Source of the DNA: Kribbella sp. NBC_00382
Lineage (GTDB): Bacteria; Actinomycetota; Actinomycetes; Propionibacteriales; Kribbellaceae
Length of the DNA: 64,000 nt
Assembly (NCBI RefSeq): GCF_036067295.1
Contig: NZ_CP107954.1
Coordinates: 4,278,001-4,342,000, forward strand
Direction of reading: 5' to 3'
The notes under the pieces are model-generated. The model saw only the letters and a list, made by a program, of their open reading frames with translations. It was not told where the DNA came from and did not search any database. The translations under genes were made by a program, and so were the position numbers. Of this stretch, positions 1 to 8,875 are shown in pieces (position 1 is the first letter of the stretch; every line of letters starts with the position of its first letter).

Positions 1-1
1 C

Positions 2-2830
2 GATGCTCGCGGCAACCTGACCTTGCCGACGGCTGGTGAGCGCGCGCCGTACGCCGGTTATGTGTTCAGCTACTTCACCGGTAACTCGATCGCCGGGGAG
101 AAGATCTACTTCGCCGCCAGCCGTGGCAACACGGCGCTCAAATGGGACGAGCTCAACAACGGCCAGCCCGTCCTCGAGTCCACCAAGGGCACTCTCGGGC
201 TGCGGGATCCGTTCCTGATCCGTTCGCCCGAAGGCGACCGGTTCTTCCTGATCGCGACCGATCTGTCCATCGGCCGCAACGGTGACTGGGATGCCGCGCA
301 ACGCCAGGGCAGCCGCTATCTGGAGGTCTGGGAATCCACCGACCTGGTGACCTGGTCGGAGCAGCGCCACGTCCTGGTATCGCCCGAGACGGCCGGCAAC
401 ACCTGGGCACCCGAGGCCTACTGGGATGACGAACTTCAGTCGTACGTCGTGTTCTGGGCGTCGAAGCTGTACGCCGCCGACGATCCGGGCCACACCGGTT
501 CGACGTACAACCGGATGCTCTATGCAACGACCCGCGACTTCCGGACCTTCAGCGCGCCGGCGATCTGGCAGGACCGGGGCGAGTCCCGGATCGACTCGAC
601 GGTGATCAAGGAGAACGGCGCGTACTACCGCTTCACCAAGGACGAGGGTGGCGGCGGCACCGGCTGCTCGGACATCATCCAGGAGAAGTCCGCCTCGCTG
701 ACCGCGGTCGACCTGCCCGGCCAGCCGGCGTGGGCGATGCAGGACTCGTGCATCGGCCGGGACGCCGGTACGTCGGCAGTCGAAGGACCGACCGTTTTCA
801 AGTCCAACCCGGGCGACACGTCCGGCTCCAAGTACAACCTCTTCGTCGACGAGTACGGCGGCCGCGGGTACATCCCGCTCGGCACGAATGACCTCGAGGC
901 GCCGAACTGGCAGGTGCCGGCGACGTACTCGCTGCCGGCCAGCCCCCGCCACGGCACGGTCCTCCCCGTGACCCAGGCCGAGCTCGACCGACTGCGCAAC
1001 GGTCTGGTGCTTCCACCCCCGGTCAAGGCCGATGCGAACGGGCTGGTCGCGCACTACCCGTTGAACCAGACCAGCGGCGGTACGGCGACCGACGTCACCG
1101 GCCATGGGTACGACGGTGTCGTCGCAGGTGACGCGACCTGGGCCGACGGCGCACTCAACCTCGGCGGCACCAACGGTCACGTGAAGCTGCCCGACAACCT
1201 GATGACCGGGCTCGACGCGATCACTGTCTCGGCCGACGTCTGGATCGACACCGGCCAGGCAACGCCGTACTTCATCTGGGGGCTCGGCAACACCGCGAGC
1301 GATGTCGGCAACGGCTACCTGTTCACCACCGGCGACGCCTACCGAACATCGATTGCCACCGGCAACTGGTCGACAGAGCAGACGGCAACGTCGGGCAGCG
1401 CCGTGCCGCGTGGTGTCTGGAAGGCGCTCACCTACACCCTGACCCCCGACGGCATCGCCACGATCTACCTCGACGGGGTGCAGGTCGGGCGGAAGACCGG
1501 TGTCACGATCGATCCCGGGGATATCGGTGGTGGTCGGACGACGGCCAACTACATCGGGCGTTCGACGTACACCTCGGACAAGTACCTCAAAGGCAAGGTA
1601 CGCGATTTCAGAATCTACAACCGGGCCCTGTCGGCCACCGAGGTCAGCGACCAGGACGCCGACCCACGAGCGGTCATCGGCGTCGAGCTGGCGAGCCTGA
1701 AGGTGCCGGCGATCATCGACGACGCCTCCTCGACCGTGACCCTGCCGGTTGCCCCGGGCACCAACCTGAAGAAGCTGGCGCCGGTCCTGAAGGTCGTCTC
1801 CAGCTCGAAGGTCTCGCCGGCCGGCCGGGTCAACCTTTCGAGGCCCAGGACCTACACCGTGACAGCTCAGGACGGAACCAAACGGATGTGGACAGTCAAG
1901 GCGGTCGAGATGCGGTCGCCCGTACTACCGGGGTACAACGCCGATCCGAACATCGCTCGCTTCGGCGACACCTACTACCTCTACGTGACGACCGACGGGA
2001 CCGCCGGCTGGGGCGGTAAGGACTTCTACGTCTGGAAGTCGAAGAACCTGGTGGACTGGCAGCGATCGGCCAAGCCGTTCCTGACCCTCGACGGCGCGAA
2101 CGGCACGGTGCCATGGGCGAGCGGCAACGCCTGGGCGCCGACCATCATCGAACGCCACGGCAAGTACTACTTCTACTTCTCCGGGCACAACCCGGCCTAC
2201 GACCGCAAGACGATCGGCGTCGCGGTGGCGAACAGCCCCGAGGGCCCGTTCACCGCGCAGCCGACCGCGATGATCCTCAACAACGAGGCGGTCACCTCCG
2301 GCCAGGCGATCGATCCGGCCGCGTTCCGCGATCCGGTGACCGGGCGGTACTACCTGTTCTGGGGCAACGGTTCGCCGGTGTACGCCGAGCTGAGCGACGA
2401 CATGCTGGCCATCAAGCCGGAGACGCTGAAGCCGATCAGCGGGCTGACGAGTTTCCGCGAGGGGTCGTTCGTCAACTACCGCAAGGGGACGTACTACCTG
2501 ACGTACTCGATCGACGACACCGGTTCGCCCGACTACCGGGTGGGCTACGCGACGGCGAGGAGCGTCAACGGACCGTGGACCTACCGTGGCGTCATCCTCG
2601 AGAAGGATCCGGCACAGGGCATTCTGGCGACCGGCCATCAGTCGATCATCCAGGTGCCGGGCACGGACGACTGGTACATCGCGTACCACCGCTTCGGTAT
2701 GCCCGGCGGCGACGGCACCCATCGCGAGACCACGATCGACCGCCTGTACTTCGCGGCCGACGGCACGATCGCGAAGGTCAAGCCGACCCTGACCAGCATC
2801 GCCCCACTCCGGAACCACCCCCGCCACTGA
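2..2830 (+). CDS. Double-domain GH43 arabinan/arabinoside hydrolase (5' end cut by window)
   Basis: The frame is open to the left edge, so the true start and probable signal peptide lie outside. Numbering from the TTG at 23, residues ~10-310 form a GH43 five-bladed propeller (acidic RDPF motif at ~61-64). A LamG/concanavalin-like domain follows at ~340-540, then an Ig-like spacer at ~551-628. A second GH43 domain spans ~632-935, with catalytic-site candidates in NADPN (base), in DPAAFRDP (pKa modulator) and the Glu of FREGSF (general acid). GH43 enzymes remove alpha-L-arabinofuranose or beta-D-xylose/galactose by inversion. The LamG module suggests binding of polysaccharide outside the cell. 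It is followed 86 bases later by a heparinase-like gene on the same strand. Two full GH43 domains in one chain suggest two linkages cut by one enzyme; that is inference. The exact specificity cannot be read. Confidence 0.9.
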   Translation, partial: DARGNLTLPTAGERAPYAGYVFSYFTGNSIAGEKIYFAASRGNTALKWDELNNGQPVLESTKGTLGLRDPFLIRSPEGDRFFLIATDLSIGRNGDWDAAQRQGSRYLEVWESTDLVTWSEQRHVLVSPETAGNTWAPEAYWDDELQSYVVFWASKLYAADDPGHTGSTYNRMLYATTRDFRTFSAPAIWQDRGESRIDSTVIKENGAYYRFTKDEGGGGTGCSDIIQEKSASLTAVDLPGQPAWAMQDSCIGRDAGTSAVEGPTVFKSNPGDTSGSKYNLFVDEYGGRGYIPLGTNDLEAPNWQVPATYSLPASPRHGTVLPVTQAELDRLRNGLVLPPPVKADANGLVAHYPLNQTSGGTATDVTGHGYDGVVAGDATWADGALNLGGTNGHVKLPDNLMTGLDAITVSADVWIDTGQATPYFIWGLGNTASDVGNGYLFTTGDAYRTSIATGNWSTEQTATSGSAVPRGVWKALTYTLTPDGIATIYLDGVQVGRKTGVTIDPGDIGGGRTTANYIGRSTYTSDKYLKGKVRDFRIYNRALSATEVSDQDADPRAVIGVELASLKVPAIIDDASSTVTLPVAPGTNLKKLAPVLKVVSSSKVSPAGRVNLSRPRTYTVTAQDGTKRMWTVKAVEMRSPVLPGYNADPNIARFGDTYYLYVTTDGTAGWGGKDFYVWKSKNLVDWQRSAKPFLTLDGANGTVPWASGNAWAPTIIERHGKYYFYFSGHNPAYDRKTIGVAVANSPEGPFTAQPTAMILNNEAVTSGQAIDPAAFRDPVTGRYYLFWGNGSPVYAELSDDMLAIKPETLKPISGLTSFREGSFVNYRKGTYYLTYSIDDTGSPDYRVGYATARSVNGPWTYRGVILEKDPAQGILATGHQSIIQVPGTDDWYIAYHRFGMPGGDGTHRETTIDRLYFAADGTIAKVKPTLTSIAPLRNHPRH

Positions 2831-2852
2831 CCTGTGAGGGGTTCCGGGTCGG

Positions 2853-2872
2853 TACGGATGTGTACGAATGTG
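2853..2872. repeat. Tandem 10-base repeat, candidate operator
   Basis: TACGGATGTG is followed directly by TACGAATGTG, two 10-mers with one mismatch, one helical turn apart, in the 86-base gap between the GH43 gene and the heparinase-like gene. It could be an internal promoter/operator element; nothing else supports a role. Confidence 0.3.
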
Positions 2873-2916
2873 ATCGCTGTCTGGAGGCCTGCCGAGGTAC
2901 GCGAGAGCATGGCCGG

Positions 2917-4758
2917 ATGACCCTTGCCCAGCGCTGGCGCGCACTGGACCCGGCGATCCGGAGGGTGGCTCTCGACTCGGCACGGGATCGTGCAGGTGTC
3001 CCGGACCTGGGGCAGCGCCTGGTCTGGGAATCGCGTCCCACGGATGCCTCGGCCGCTGTGCTGGACCGTGCCGCGGCGGATCGTTCCCAGCCGTGGCCGC
3101 GGTTGTTGCTGTCGGACTTCGCCCGGTACTGGCGTGACGGCGTACGTACAGCGTACGAAGGTCCGGCGGGGGAGCTGCGGCAGCGAACCAGTACGGCGGT
3201 GCTCGCGGCGGTCCTGACAGGAGACCAGCAGCATGTCGACGAGGCCGCCGACGGGCTGTTGCTGCTGTGTGAGCAGACGACCTGGTGCTGGGCAGCTCAC
3301 GAGTCGTTCGCGACGGCGCGAGGGGAGGTCGTGGCGGATTCCAGTACGCCGTACCTCGATCTGGGCGCTGCTGAGACCGTGGAGATCCTGGCGTGGGCCG
3401 ATCTCGTGCTCGGCCCAGCGCTGGATGCGCGCGTGCCGGGTCTTCGCCGACGTCTGCGGGAGGAGGCCGAGCGGCGGGTACTGCGGCCGTTCGTCGAGGA
3501 CCGTCGCTGGCACTGGCTCGGACTCGACGGTCACCTGCACAACTGGAACCCGTGGATCCACGGCCACGTACTGGTCGCCGCGCTGTTCCTGGAGACCGAT
3601 CCGGTACGCCGTACGCAGGTGGTCGATCTCGTTGTCGACGGCCTCGACCGCTATCTCCAGGCGCTCCCGGCCGACGGCGGGTGCGATGAGGGCTACGCGT
3701 ACTGGTGGAACGGGCCAGCGCGACTGGCCAGTGCGCTCGAGCTCCTCGACCGGATCACCCTCGGCGCCTTCGATCCCTGGCAGTGCACGCCACTGGAGGA
3801 ACTCGCCCGGTATCCCCAGCGGATGGCGCTGGGCGACGGCTGGTTCGTGAATGTCGGTGACGGATCGGCCAGGCCTGCACGTGACCAGCCGTGGGACGTG
3901 TTGCACCGCTGGGGTCGCCGGATCGGTGACGAGGGCGTCATGGCCCAGGCGGCTGCGCACCGTCAGGAGCTGGGGTTCGTGGCCGGTCTGGGACGAGCGT
4001 TGGTCGCACTTGCCGACGACGACTGGTGGCAGGCGACCGCCATGCCTCTGCCGTTGCCTCGCTCGAGTTGGCTGCCCGAGGTGCAGTTGCTGGTAGCCCG
4101 GCAGGACGGCGGATCCACCGCTGGCTGGGCGCTGGCCGTGAAGGGCGGGCACAACGACGAGAACCACAATCACAACGATGTCGGCTCGTTCATCGCCGCA
4201 CTCGATGCGACGCCGGTGCTGGTGGACCTGGGGCAGCCGACCTACACGGCGATCTCGTTCTCCGATCGCCGGTACGAGCAGTGGGTGGTCCGCAGCGAGT
4301 GGCACAACGTCCCCGTCGTCAACGGCCGGGAACAGGAAGCAGGTCCGCAGTGGCGGGCAACAGACTTCGCCGTCCACAGTGCCGGCGACAGCGACCGCGC
4401 TGAGCTCGATCTGTCGGACGCCTATCCCAGCGGGAACCTGCGACGGACGGCGACCTTGGACCGGATCGGTCAGACCGTCCGCGTCGTCGACACCTGGGCG
4501 GAGGGGACCGAGATCGCCGAGCACTTCGTGATCGCCGGACAACCCGTTGCTCACGAGCCCGGCCGCCTCGTGGTCGAGACCCTTGGCGGCAGCGTCGCGG
4601 AACTGCGATGGGATGCCGGCCTCGGCACCGGCCGATTGGAGCCGCGAGCCGTCGACGACGAACTGCTCCAGCGGGTCTGGGGCCCGGCTGTCCATCGCCT
4701 GATCCTTGCGGCGGGCAACAATCGTTTCGAACTCACTCTGACCCGAGGATCTCGTTGA
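2917..4758 (+). CDS. Heparinase II/III family protein (polysaccharide lyase-like)
   Basis: 613 residues. The N-terminal two thirds look like an (alpha/alpha) toroid. The C-terminal part carries the heparinase II/III signature around residues 411-425 (GGHNDENHNHNDVGSF), followed by a beta-sandwich. Such enzymes cleave next to uronic acids by beta-elimination. No signal peptide is visible, so it probably acts on imported oligosaccharides in the cytoplasm. The ATG at 2917 is used because it lies after the upstream gene and starts the conserved protein; longer open frame to the left only overlaps the GH43 gene. Its stop overlaps the ATG of the DUF2264 gene by one base (TGATG), so the two are probably translationally coupled. 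The substrate is not determinable; the context suggests an uronate-capped plant glycan. Confidence 0.85.
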   Translation: MTLAQRWRALDPAIRRVALDSARDRAGVPDLGQRLVWESRPTDASAAVLDRAAADRSQPWPRLLLSDFARYWRDGVRTAYEGPAGELRQRTSTAVLAAVLTGDQQHVDEAADGLLLLCEQTTWCWAAHESFATARGEVVADSSTPYLDLGAAETVEILAWADLVLGPALDARVPGLRRRLREEAERRVLRPFVEDRRWHWLGLDGHLHNWNPWIHGHVLVAALFLETDPVRRTQVVDLVVDGLDRYLQALPADGGCDEGYAYWWNGPARLASALELLDRITLGAFDPWQCTPLEELARYPQRMALGDGWFVNVGDGSARPARDQPWDVLHRWGRRIGDEGVMAQAAAHRQELGFVAGLGRALVALADDDWWQATAMPLPLPRSSWLPEVQLLVARQDGGSTAGWALAVKGGHNDENHNHNDVGSFIAALDATPVLVDLGQPTYTAISFSDRRYEQWVVRSEWHNVPVVNGREQEAGPQWRATDFAVHSAGDSDRAELDLSDAYPSGNLRRTATLDRIGQTVRVVDTWAEGTEIAEHFVIAGQPVAHEPGRLVVETLGGSVAELRWDAGLGTGRLEPRAVDDELLQRVWGPAVHRLILAAGNNRFELTLTRGSR

Positions 4759-6632
4759 TGAACGACGCCCGCTTCACCGGCCTGACCCGCGACTCCTGGG
4801 CGGAGGTCGCCGATCACCTGCTGCTCTCACTGCGTGGCTGGGCCTCGCCCGAGCACGCCCGGATCGACCTGCCTGGACAACAGAGCGCGTACGGACCCGA
4901 CAGTGACTCCCTGGAGGCCTTCGCCCGGTCTTTCCTGCTGACAGCGATCCGGCTGAAGGGTGAGGACGGCAAGGACCCGCACGATCTCGCCGGGTGGTAC
5001 GCCGAGGGCCTCCGAGCCGGTACCGATCCGATGTCACCGCACGCGTGGCCGCGCCCGGACCAGCTCGGGCAGGCCAAGGTCGAGGCCTGCTCGATCGCTC
5101 TCGGCCTGCATCTGAGCAGGCCGTGGTTGTGGGACCGGCTCGACGACCGTGATCGCGAGCAGATCGTCGCCTGGCTGGCGACGGTGGTCGGCGAGAAGTA
5201 CCCACCGATCAACTGGGTCTGGTTCCAGATCGTCGTGGAGACGTTCCTCAAGTCGGTCGGCGGACCGTGGTCCCGCGACGACATCGACAGCGGCCTCGCG
5301 GTGCACGAGTCGTTGTATCGCGGAAATGGCTGGTACGCCGACGGTCCGGAGCGCGCGTTCGACCACTACAACGGCTGGGCGCTGCATGTCTATCCGTTGC
5401 TGTGGGCATCGATGGATCCCGGGCTGTGCGATCCCGCGCTGGTGACAGCCTGGCGCGAGCGGCTGACGGCCTTCCTGGATTCGGCGGTCCACCTGGTCGG
5501 CGGCAACGGCGCACCGCTGATCCAGGGCCGGAGCCTGACCTACCGCTTCGCCGCGGCCGCGCCGTTCTGGATCGGTGCGATCACCGGTGCCACCGATCTC
5601 GCCCCTGGCCTGATGCGCCGGACGACGTCCGGAATGCTCAAGTACTTTCTCGACCAGGGCGTCCCCGATCGGCGAGGTCTGCTCACCCTCGGCTGGCACG
5701 GCGAATGGCCGGCGATCGCCCAGTCGTACTCCGGCCCGGGATCGCCGTACTGGGCGGTGAAAGGCATGCTCGGCTTGATGCTTCCGGCAAGTCATCCGGT
5801 CTGGACCGCGGCTGAGGAGCCCTTGCCTGTCGAGCGTTCCGACTTCACCCGCGAACTCGCAGAGCCCGGCTGGCTGGTCAGCGGGACCCGGGCCGACGGG
5901 ATCGTGCGCGTCGTCAACCACGGCACCGACCACTCGGTCCCCGGCGACGAACGCGCCGACTCGCCGTTGTACGCCCGGCTGGGGTACTCGACCCACACGA
6001 TGCCACTGCTCAGTACGCCGTACTGGGCGCAACCGCTCGAGAACAGCGTCAGCATCGTGCACCCTGAGCACGGCCGGTCGCACCGCAACGGCTTCACGAC
6101 GATCGGTACGAACGCCTCGATCGCGTCGACCCACTGGGTGCGGATAGCCGACGACACCGGACCGGAGCACGGATCGGGCCGCGGCGGAGCGGTTGTCGCG
6201 GGGCCTACGGTCGCGATGGTGTCCGCGCTGCGCGGAAGCCACGAGGTGCGGGCCGCCCGCATCGATCCGGATGCAGTCGTCGAACCCGGCTGGCTGCTCG
6301 AGATGTCCGGTTGGCCGCTGACCTCCGCCGCCCCGCCGTCCGGAGTACTCGATGCGGGGGCCGAGGTCCGTGCCGCTGAGTTGCTGTCCTCCATCGAAGG
6401 CCGCATCGGCTTCGAGGCGGTCGATATCCGCCGGTCCGGCGAGTCCGAGGCCCTGGGCAACCACACCGCGATTCCGCTCGTCCGCGCGGCCGCCGTACCG
6501 GGTCAGGTCTTCGTTGCCATCGTCTCCTTGTCCGGCGGTCACCCCGAGCCTCTTCCGAACGTCGCGGTGGACGACGGCAGCATTCGGGTCACCTGGCCGG
6601 ACGGCACCGAGGAGATCTTGTTGTTCGGCTAG
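4758..6632 (+). CDS. DUF2264 family protein, putative glycoside hydrolase
   Basis: 624 residues, matching the full-length DUF2264 pattern: an N-terminal alpha-helical toroid (WVWFQIVVETFL and DGPERAFDHYNGWALH are typical stretches) and a C-terminal beta-rich part. From memory, some DUF2264 proteins have been classified as GH154 beta-glucuronidases active on arabinogalactan side chains; this should be checked. No signal peptide is seen, suggesting cytoplasmic action on imported oligosaccharides together with the coupled heparinase-like protein. The start is the ATG in TGATG, overlapping the upstream stop. Its 3' end overlaps the convergent DeoR-type gene by four bases. Confidence 0.85.
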   Translation: MNDARFTGLTRDSWAEVADHLLLSLRGWASPEHARIDLPGQQSAYGPDSDSLEAFARSFLLTAIRLKGEDGKDPHDLAGWYAEGLRAGTDPMSPHAWPRPDQLGQAKVEACSIALGLHLSRPWLWDRLDDRDREQIVAWLATVVGEKYPPINWVWFQIVVETFLKSVGGPWSRDDIDSGLAVHESLYRGNGWYADGPERAFDHYNGWALHVYPLLWASMDPGLCDPALVTAWRERLTAFLDSAVHLVGGNGAPLIQGRSLTYRFAAAAPFWIGAITGATDLAPGLMRRTTSGMLKYFLDQGVPDRRGLLTLGWHGEWPAIAQSYSGPGSPYWAVKGMLGLMLPASHPVWTAAEEPLPVERSDFTRELAEPGWLVSGTRADGIVRVVNHGTDHSVPGDERADSPLYARLGYSTHTMPLLSTPYWAQPLENSVSIVHPEHGRSHRNGFTTIGTNASIASTHWVRIADDTGPEHGSGRGGAVVAGPTVAMVSALRGSHEVRAARIDPDAVVEPGWLLEMSGWPLTSAAPPSGVLDAGAEVRAAELLSSIEGRIGFEAVDIRRSGESEALGNHTAIPLVRAAAVPGQVFVAIVSLSGGHPEPLPNVAVDDGSIRVTWPDGTEEILLFG

Positions 6633-7717
6633 TGCGGCATCGATGAATCGCGGATGACCAGCTCGGGCACGACCAGGACGCGTTGTGGGGGCCGGCGGCG
6701 GCCTTCGGTGAGGCGGGCGACCATCTGCTCGACCGCGGTCCGGCCGACCATCGACTTCGGCGGCCGGATCGCCGTCAGGGCCGGCTCGGCCAGGTGGGCG
6801 ATCTCGTCGTCGTAGGCCACGATCGCCAGCTGGTCAGGGATTGCGATGCCCTGCTCGGCGCAGTACTGGGCGACCGCCATCGCGTCGGGGTCGGAGTGCA
6901 CGACGATGGCCGTCGTTCCCGCGGCCCGGCAGCGGCCGAGTACCTGGGCGATGATGTCGCGATGTCCGGGCTGCTCCATGTTCACGGACTCCCGGATCAC
7001 CAGGCCGGCCGGGATCGCGAGATCGGCACACACGAGATTCCAGCCGGCCGCCAGGTGCGCCGAGGTCGGACTTCCTTTGGACAGCAGTAGCGCCAGGTTG
7101 CGGTGACCCTGGGCGTGCAGGTGCCGGACGGCCAGCTCGACCCCCAGGGCGTGATCGCTGCGGACCCATTCGACCTGGTGCTTGGTCGGCGTCCAGCGTG
7201 GCGGCTGTCGCTCGACCAGGATCACCGGTACCGGGAGCCGGGCGATCCAGTCGATCATCTCGTCGACGGCGGCGCCCTCCAGGTTCGGCGCGAGCAGCAG
7301 CCCCTGGACCTGCTGGGCTTCGATCAGCCGGGTGATCTGCCGGCGGTCCTCGGCCCAGTCGTAGCTCGAGCCGCGCAGCTGGATCGCCACCCCCAGTGCC
7401 GCGGCCGTCGTCCGGGCGCCGGAGACGATCGGTGGCCAGTAGTAGTCGAGGGAGGGGACCACCATCCCGATGGTGAACCGGGGCGCGGCCGGCCCGCGCC
7501 GCCGCGCCGGGGGCGCCAGGTCGGTCGGCAACGTCGCGCCGCCGTGGACTTTGGTGAGCAGGTTCTGCGCCGCGAGCGCGGCGATGTCGCGCCGGACGGT
7601 CAACTCGCTGACGCCGAGCAGTTCGGCCAGCTCCTTCACCCGGACGGCGCCTTCGCGACGCAGCTCGTCCATCACCCGTTCGTGCCGCTGCAGGCCGAAC
7701 AGCCGGTCGTCCGGCAT
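6629..7717 (-). CDS. DeoR-headed transcriptional regulator with LacI-type sugar sensor
   Basis: 362 residues. Residues ~5-60 are a DeoR-type winged helix (RHERVMDELRREGAVRVKELAELLGVSELTVRRDI). The rest (~80-360) is a periplasmic-binding-protein-like sensor of the LacI/GalR type (SLDYYWPPIVSGARTTAAAL, VYDDE-like ligand pocket, C-terminal VVPELVIRDS). The ATG at 7717 is preceded by GGGAGGTAG, a strong Shine-Dalgarno; a longer open frame upstream lacks one. It is divergent from the hydroxyacid dehydrogenase/ABC operon and convergent with the DUF2264 operon, so it likely represses one or both in response to a sugar or sugar acid. The intergenic direct repeat at 7740-7789 is its best operator candidate. 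Confidence 0.88.
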   Translation of the reverse strand: MPDDRLFGLQRHERVMDELRREGAVRVKELAELLGVSELTVRRDIAALAAQNLLTKVHGGATLPTDLAPPARRRGPAAPRFTIGMVVPSLDYYWPPIVSGARTTAAALGVAIQLRGSSYDWAEDRRQITRLIEAQQVQGLLLAPNLEGAAVDEMIDWIARLPVPVILVERQPPRWTPTKHQVEWVRSDHALGVELAVRHLHAQGHRNLALLLSKGSPTSAHLAAGWNLVCADLAIPAGLVIRESVNMEQPGHRDIIAQVLGRCRAAGTTAIVVHSDPDAMAVAQYCAEQGIAIPDQLAIVAYDDEIAHLAEPALTAIRPPKSMVGRTAVEQMVARLTEGRRRPPQRVLVVPELVIRDSSMPH

Positions 7718-7739
7718 CCGCCCTACCTCCCTTGTTCGA

Positions 7740-7789
7740 ATCTGAACGTTTGTGAATGAATACGGACGAGCCGTAGATGATCTGAACGT
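7740..7789. promoter_or_regulatory. Direct-repeat operator candidate (ATCTGAACGT twice)
   Basis: ATCTGAACGT occurs at 7740-7749 and again at 7780-7789, exactly 40 bases apart (about four helical turns), in the 92-base divergent gap between the DeoR-type regulator and the dehydrogenase/ABC operon. Phased direct repeats are usual for DeoR-type binding. Assignment to this regulator is inference. Confidence 0.5.
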
Positions 7790-7809
7790 CTCCGTCATCT
7801 CATGTTCAC

Positions 7810-8838
7810 ATGACCGCAACGGTAACCGCTTACCGCAGTGAGGCGCTGCTCGTGATGAACCGCGAGTCGTTCGACGCTCACTTCGATCGGCTCCGGCTCG
7901 ATCGGCTCCGCTCGCTGGTGGCGCTGCCCGATCCGATCTGGACCGACGAGCTCGACTCCGCGCAGGCCCGGGCCCGGCTCGCGACGGCCGACCTGATCGT
8001 CAGCTCCTGGGGCGTGCCCCGGCTGACGGCCGACCGGCTGGCCGCCGCGCCGCGGCTCAAGGCCGTCTTCCATGCGGCCGGAAGCGTCCGTTCGGTGGCC
8101 GACGGCGTGCTGTGGTCTCGCGACATCGTGCTCACCAGCGCGGCCGACGCCAACGCGATCCCGGTGGCCGAGTACACGCTGGCCGCGATCATCCTGGCCG
8201 GAAAGAAGGCGCCCTTCCTGGCCGCGGACGCCGCGACGGCCTACCGCGGCTGGGGCCAGTTGCAGGGCTTCGGCGACCTGTCGAACTTCCGCCGCACGAT
8301 CGGTGTGGTCGGTTTCTCCCGGATCGGCCGCCGGGTCGTCGATCTGCTCCGGGTGCTCGAAGGCCCGACCGTGCTGGTGGCCGATCCGCATGCGGACCCG
8401 GCGGAGGTGGAAGCGGCCGGTGCGCAACTGGTCGGCCTCGACGAACTACTACCCCGGGTCGACGTGCTTTCCCTGCATGCGCCGGCCCTGCCGAGCACGT
8501 ACCAGATGATCGGCGCGCGAGAACTGGCCTGCTTGCCCGACCGCGCCACCGTGATCAACACCGCGCGGGGAAGCCTGATCGATTCGGCCGCCCTCGCTGC
8601 CGAGTGCCGGGCCGGACGGCTGTTCGCGATCCTCGACGTCACCGATCCGGAGCCGTTGCCGGCCGAATCACCACTGCGTTCGACCCACAACGTCATGGTC
8701 ACCCCGCACATCGCCGGATCCCTCGGCACCGAGATCCATCGACTCACCGATCACATGCTGGCCGAACTCACCCGGTGGCTGGCCGGCGAACCGCTCCGGC
8801 ACCGGATCACGGCCGACCTCTTCCCGCTCACCGCCTGA
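7810..8838 (+). CDS. D-isomer-specific 2-hydroxyacid dehydrogenase
   Basis: 342 residues. Two Rossmann-like domains: an outer substrate domain and an inner NAD(P) domain starting near FRRTIGVVGFSRIGRRVVDLL (~160-180). The catalytic triad is visible: Arg in INTARGSLID, Glu in DVTDPEPLP, His in VTPHIAGS. It should interconvert a 2-keto acid and a D-2-hydroxyacid with NAD(P)H in the cytoplasm. No clear ribosome-binding site precedes 7810; translation may be leaderless, or start at the internal ATG at residue 16. It heads a co-oriented set with an ABC importer, DUF624 protein and secreted GH43, so it may act on a product of the imported sugar acid. Confidence 0.87.
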   Translation: MTATVTAYRSEALLVMNRESFDAHFDRLRLDRLRSLVALPDPIWTDELDSAQARARLATADLIVSSWGVPRLTADRLAAAPRLKAVFHAAGSVRSVADGVLWSRDIVLTSAADANAIPVAEYTLAAIILAGKKAPFLAADAATAYRGWGQLQGFGDLSNFRRTIGVVGFSRIGRRVVDLLRVLEGPTVLVADPHADPAEVEAAGAQLVGLDELLPRVDVLSLHAPALPSTYQMIGARELACLPDRATVINTARGSLIDSAALAAECRAGRLFAILDVTDPEPLPAESPLRSTHNVMVTPHIAGSLGTEIHRLTDHMLAELTRWLAGEPLRHRITADLFPLTA

Positions 8839-8875
8839 CCGCCACCCGCGCAGTACGAAGTACAAGGAGAAAGTC

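Noticed and set aside
2638..4695. 685-codon minus-strand frame opposite the heparinase-like gene
   Set aside because: Same shadow pattern; the plus strand carries the family signature.
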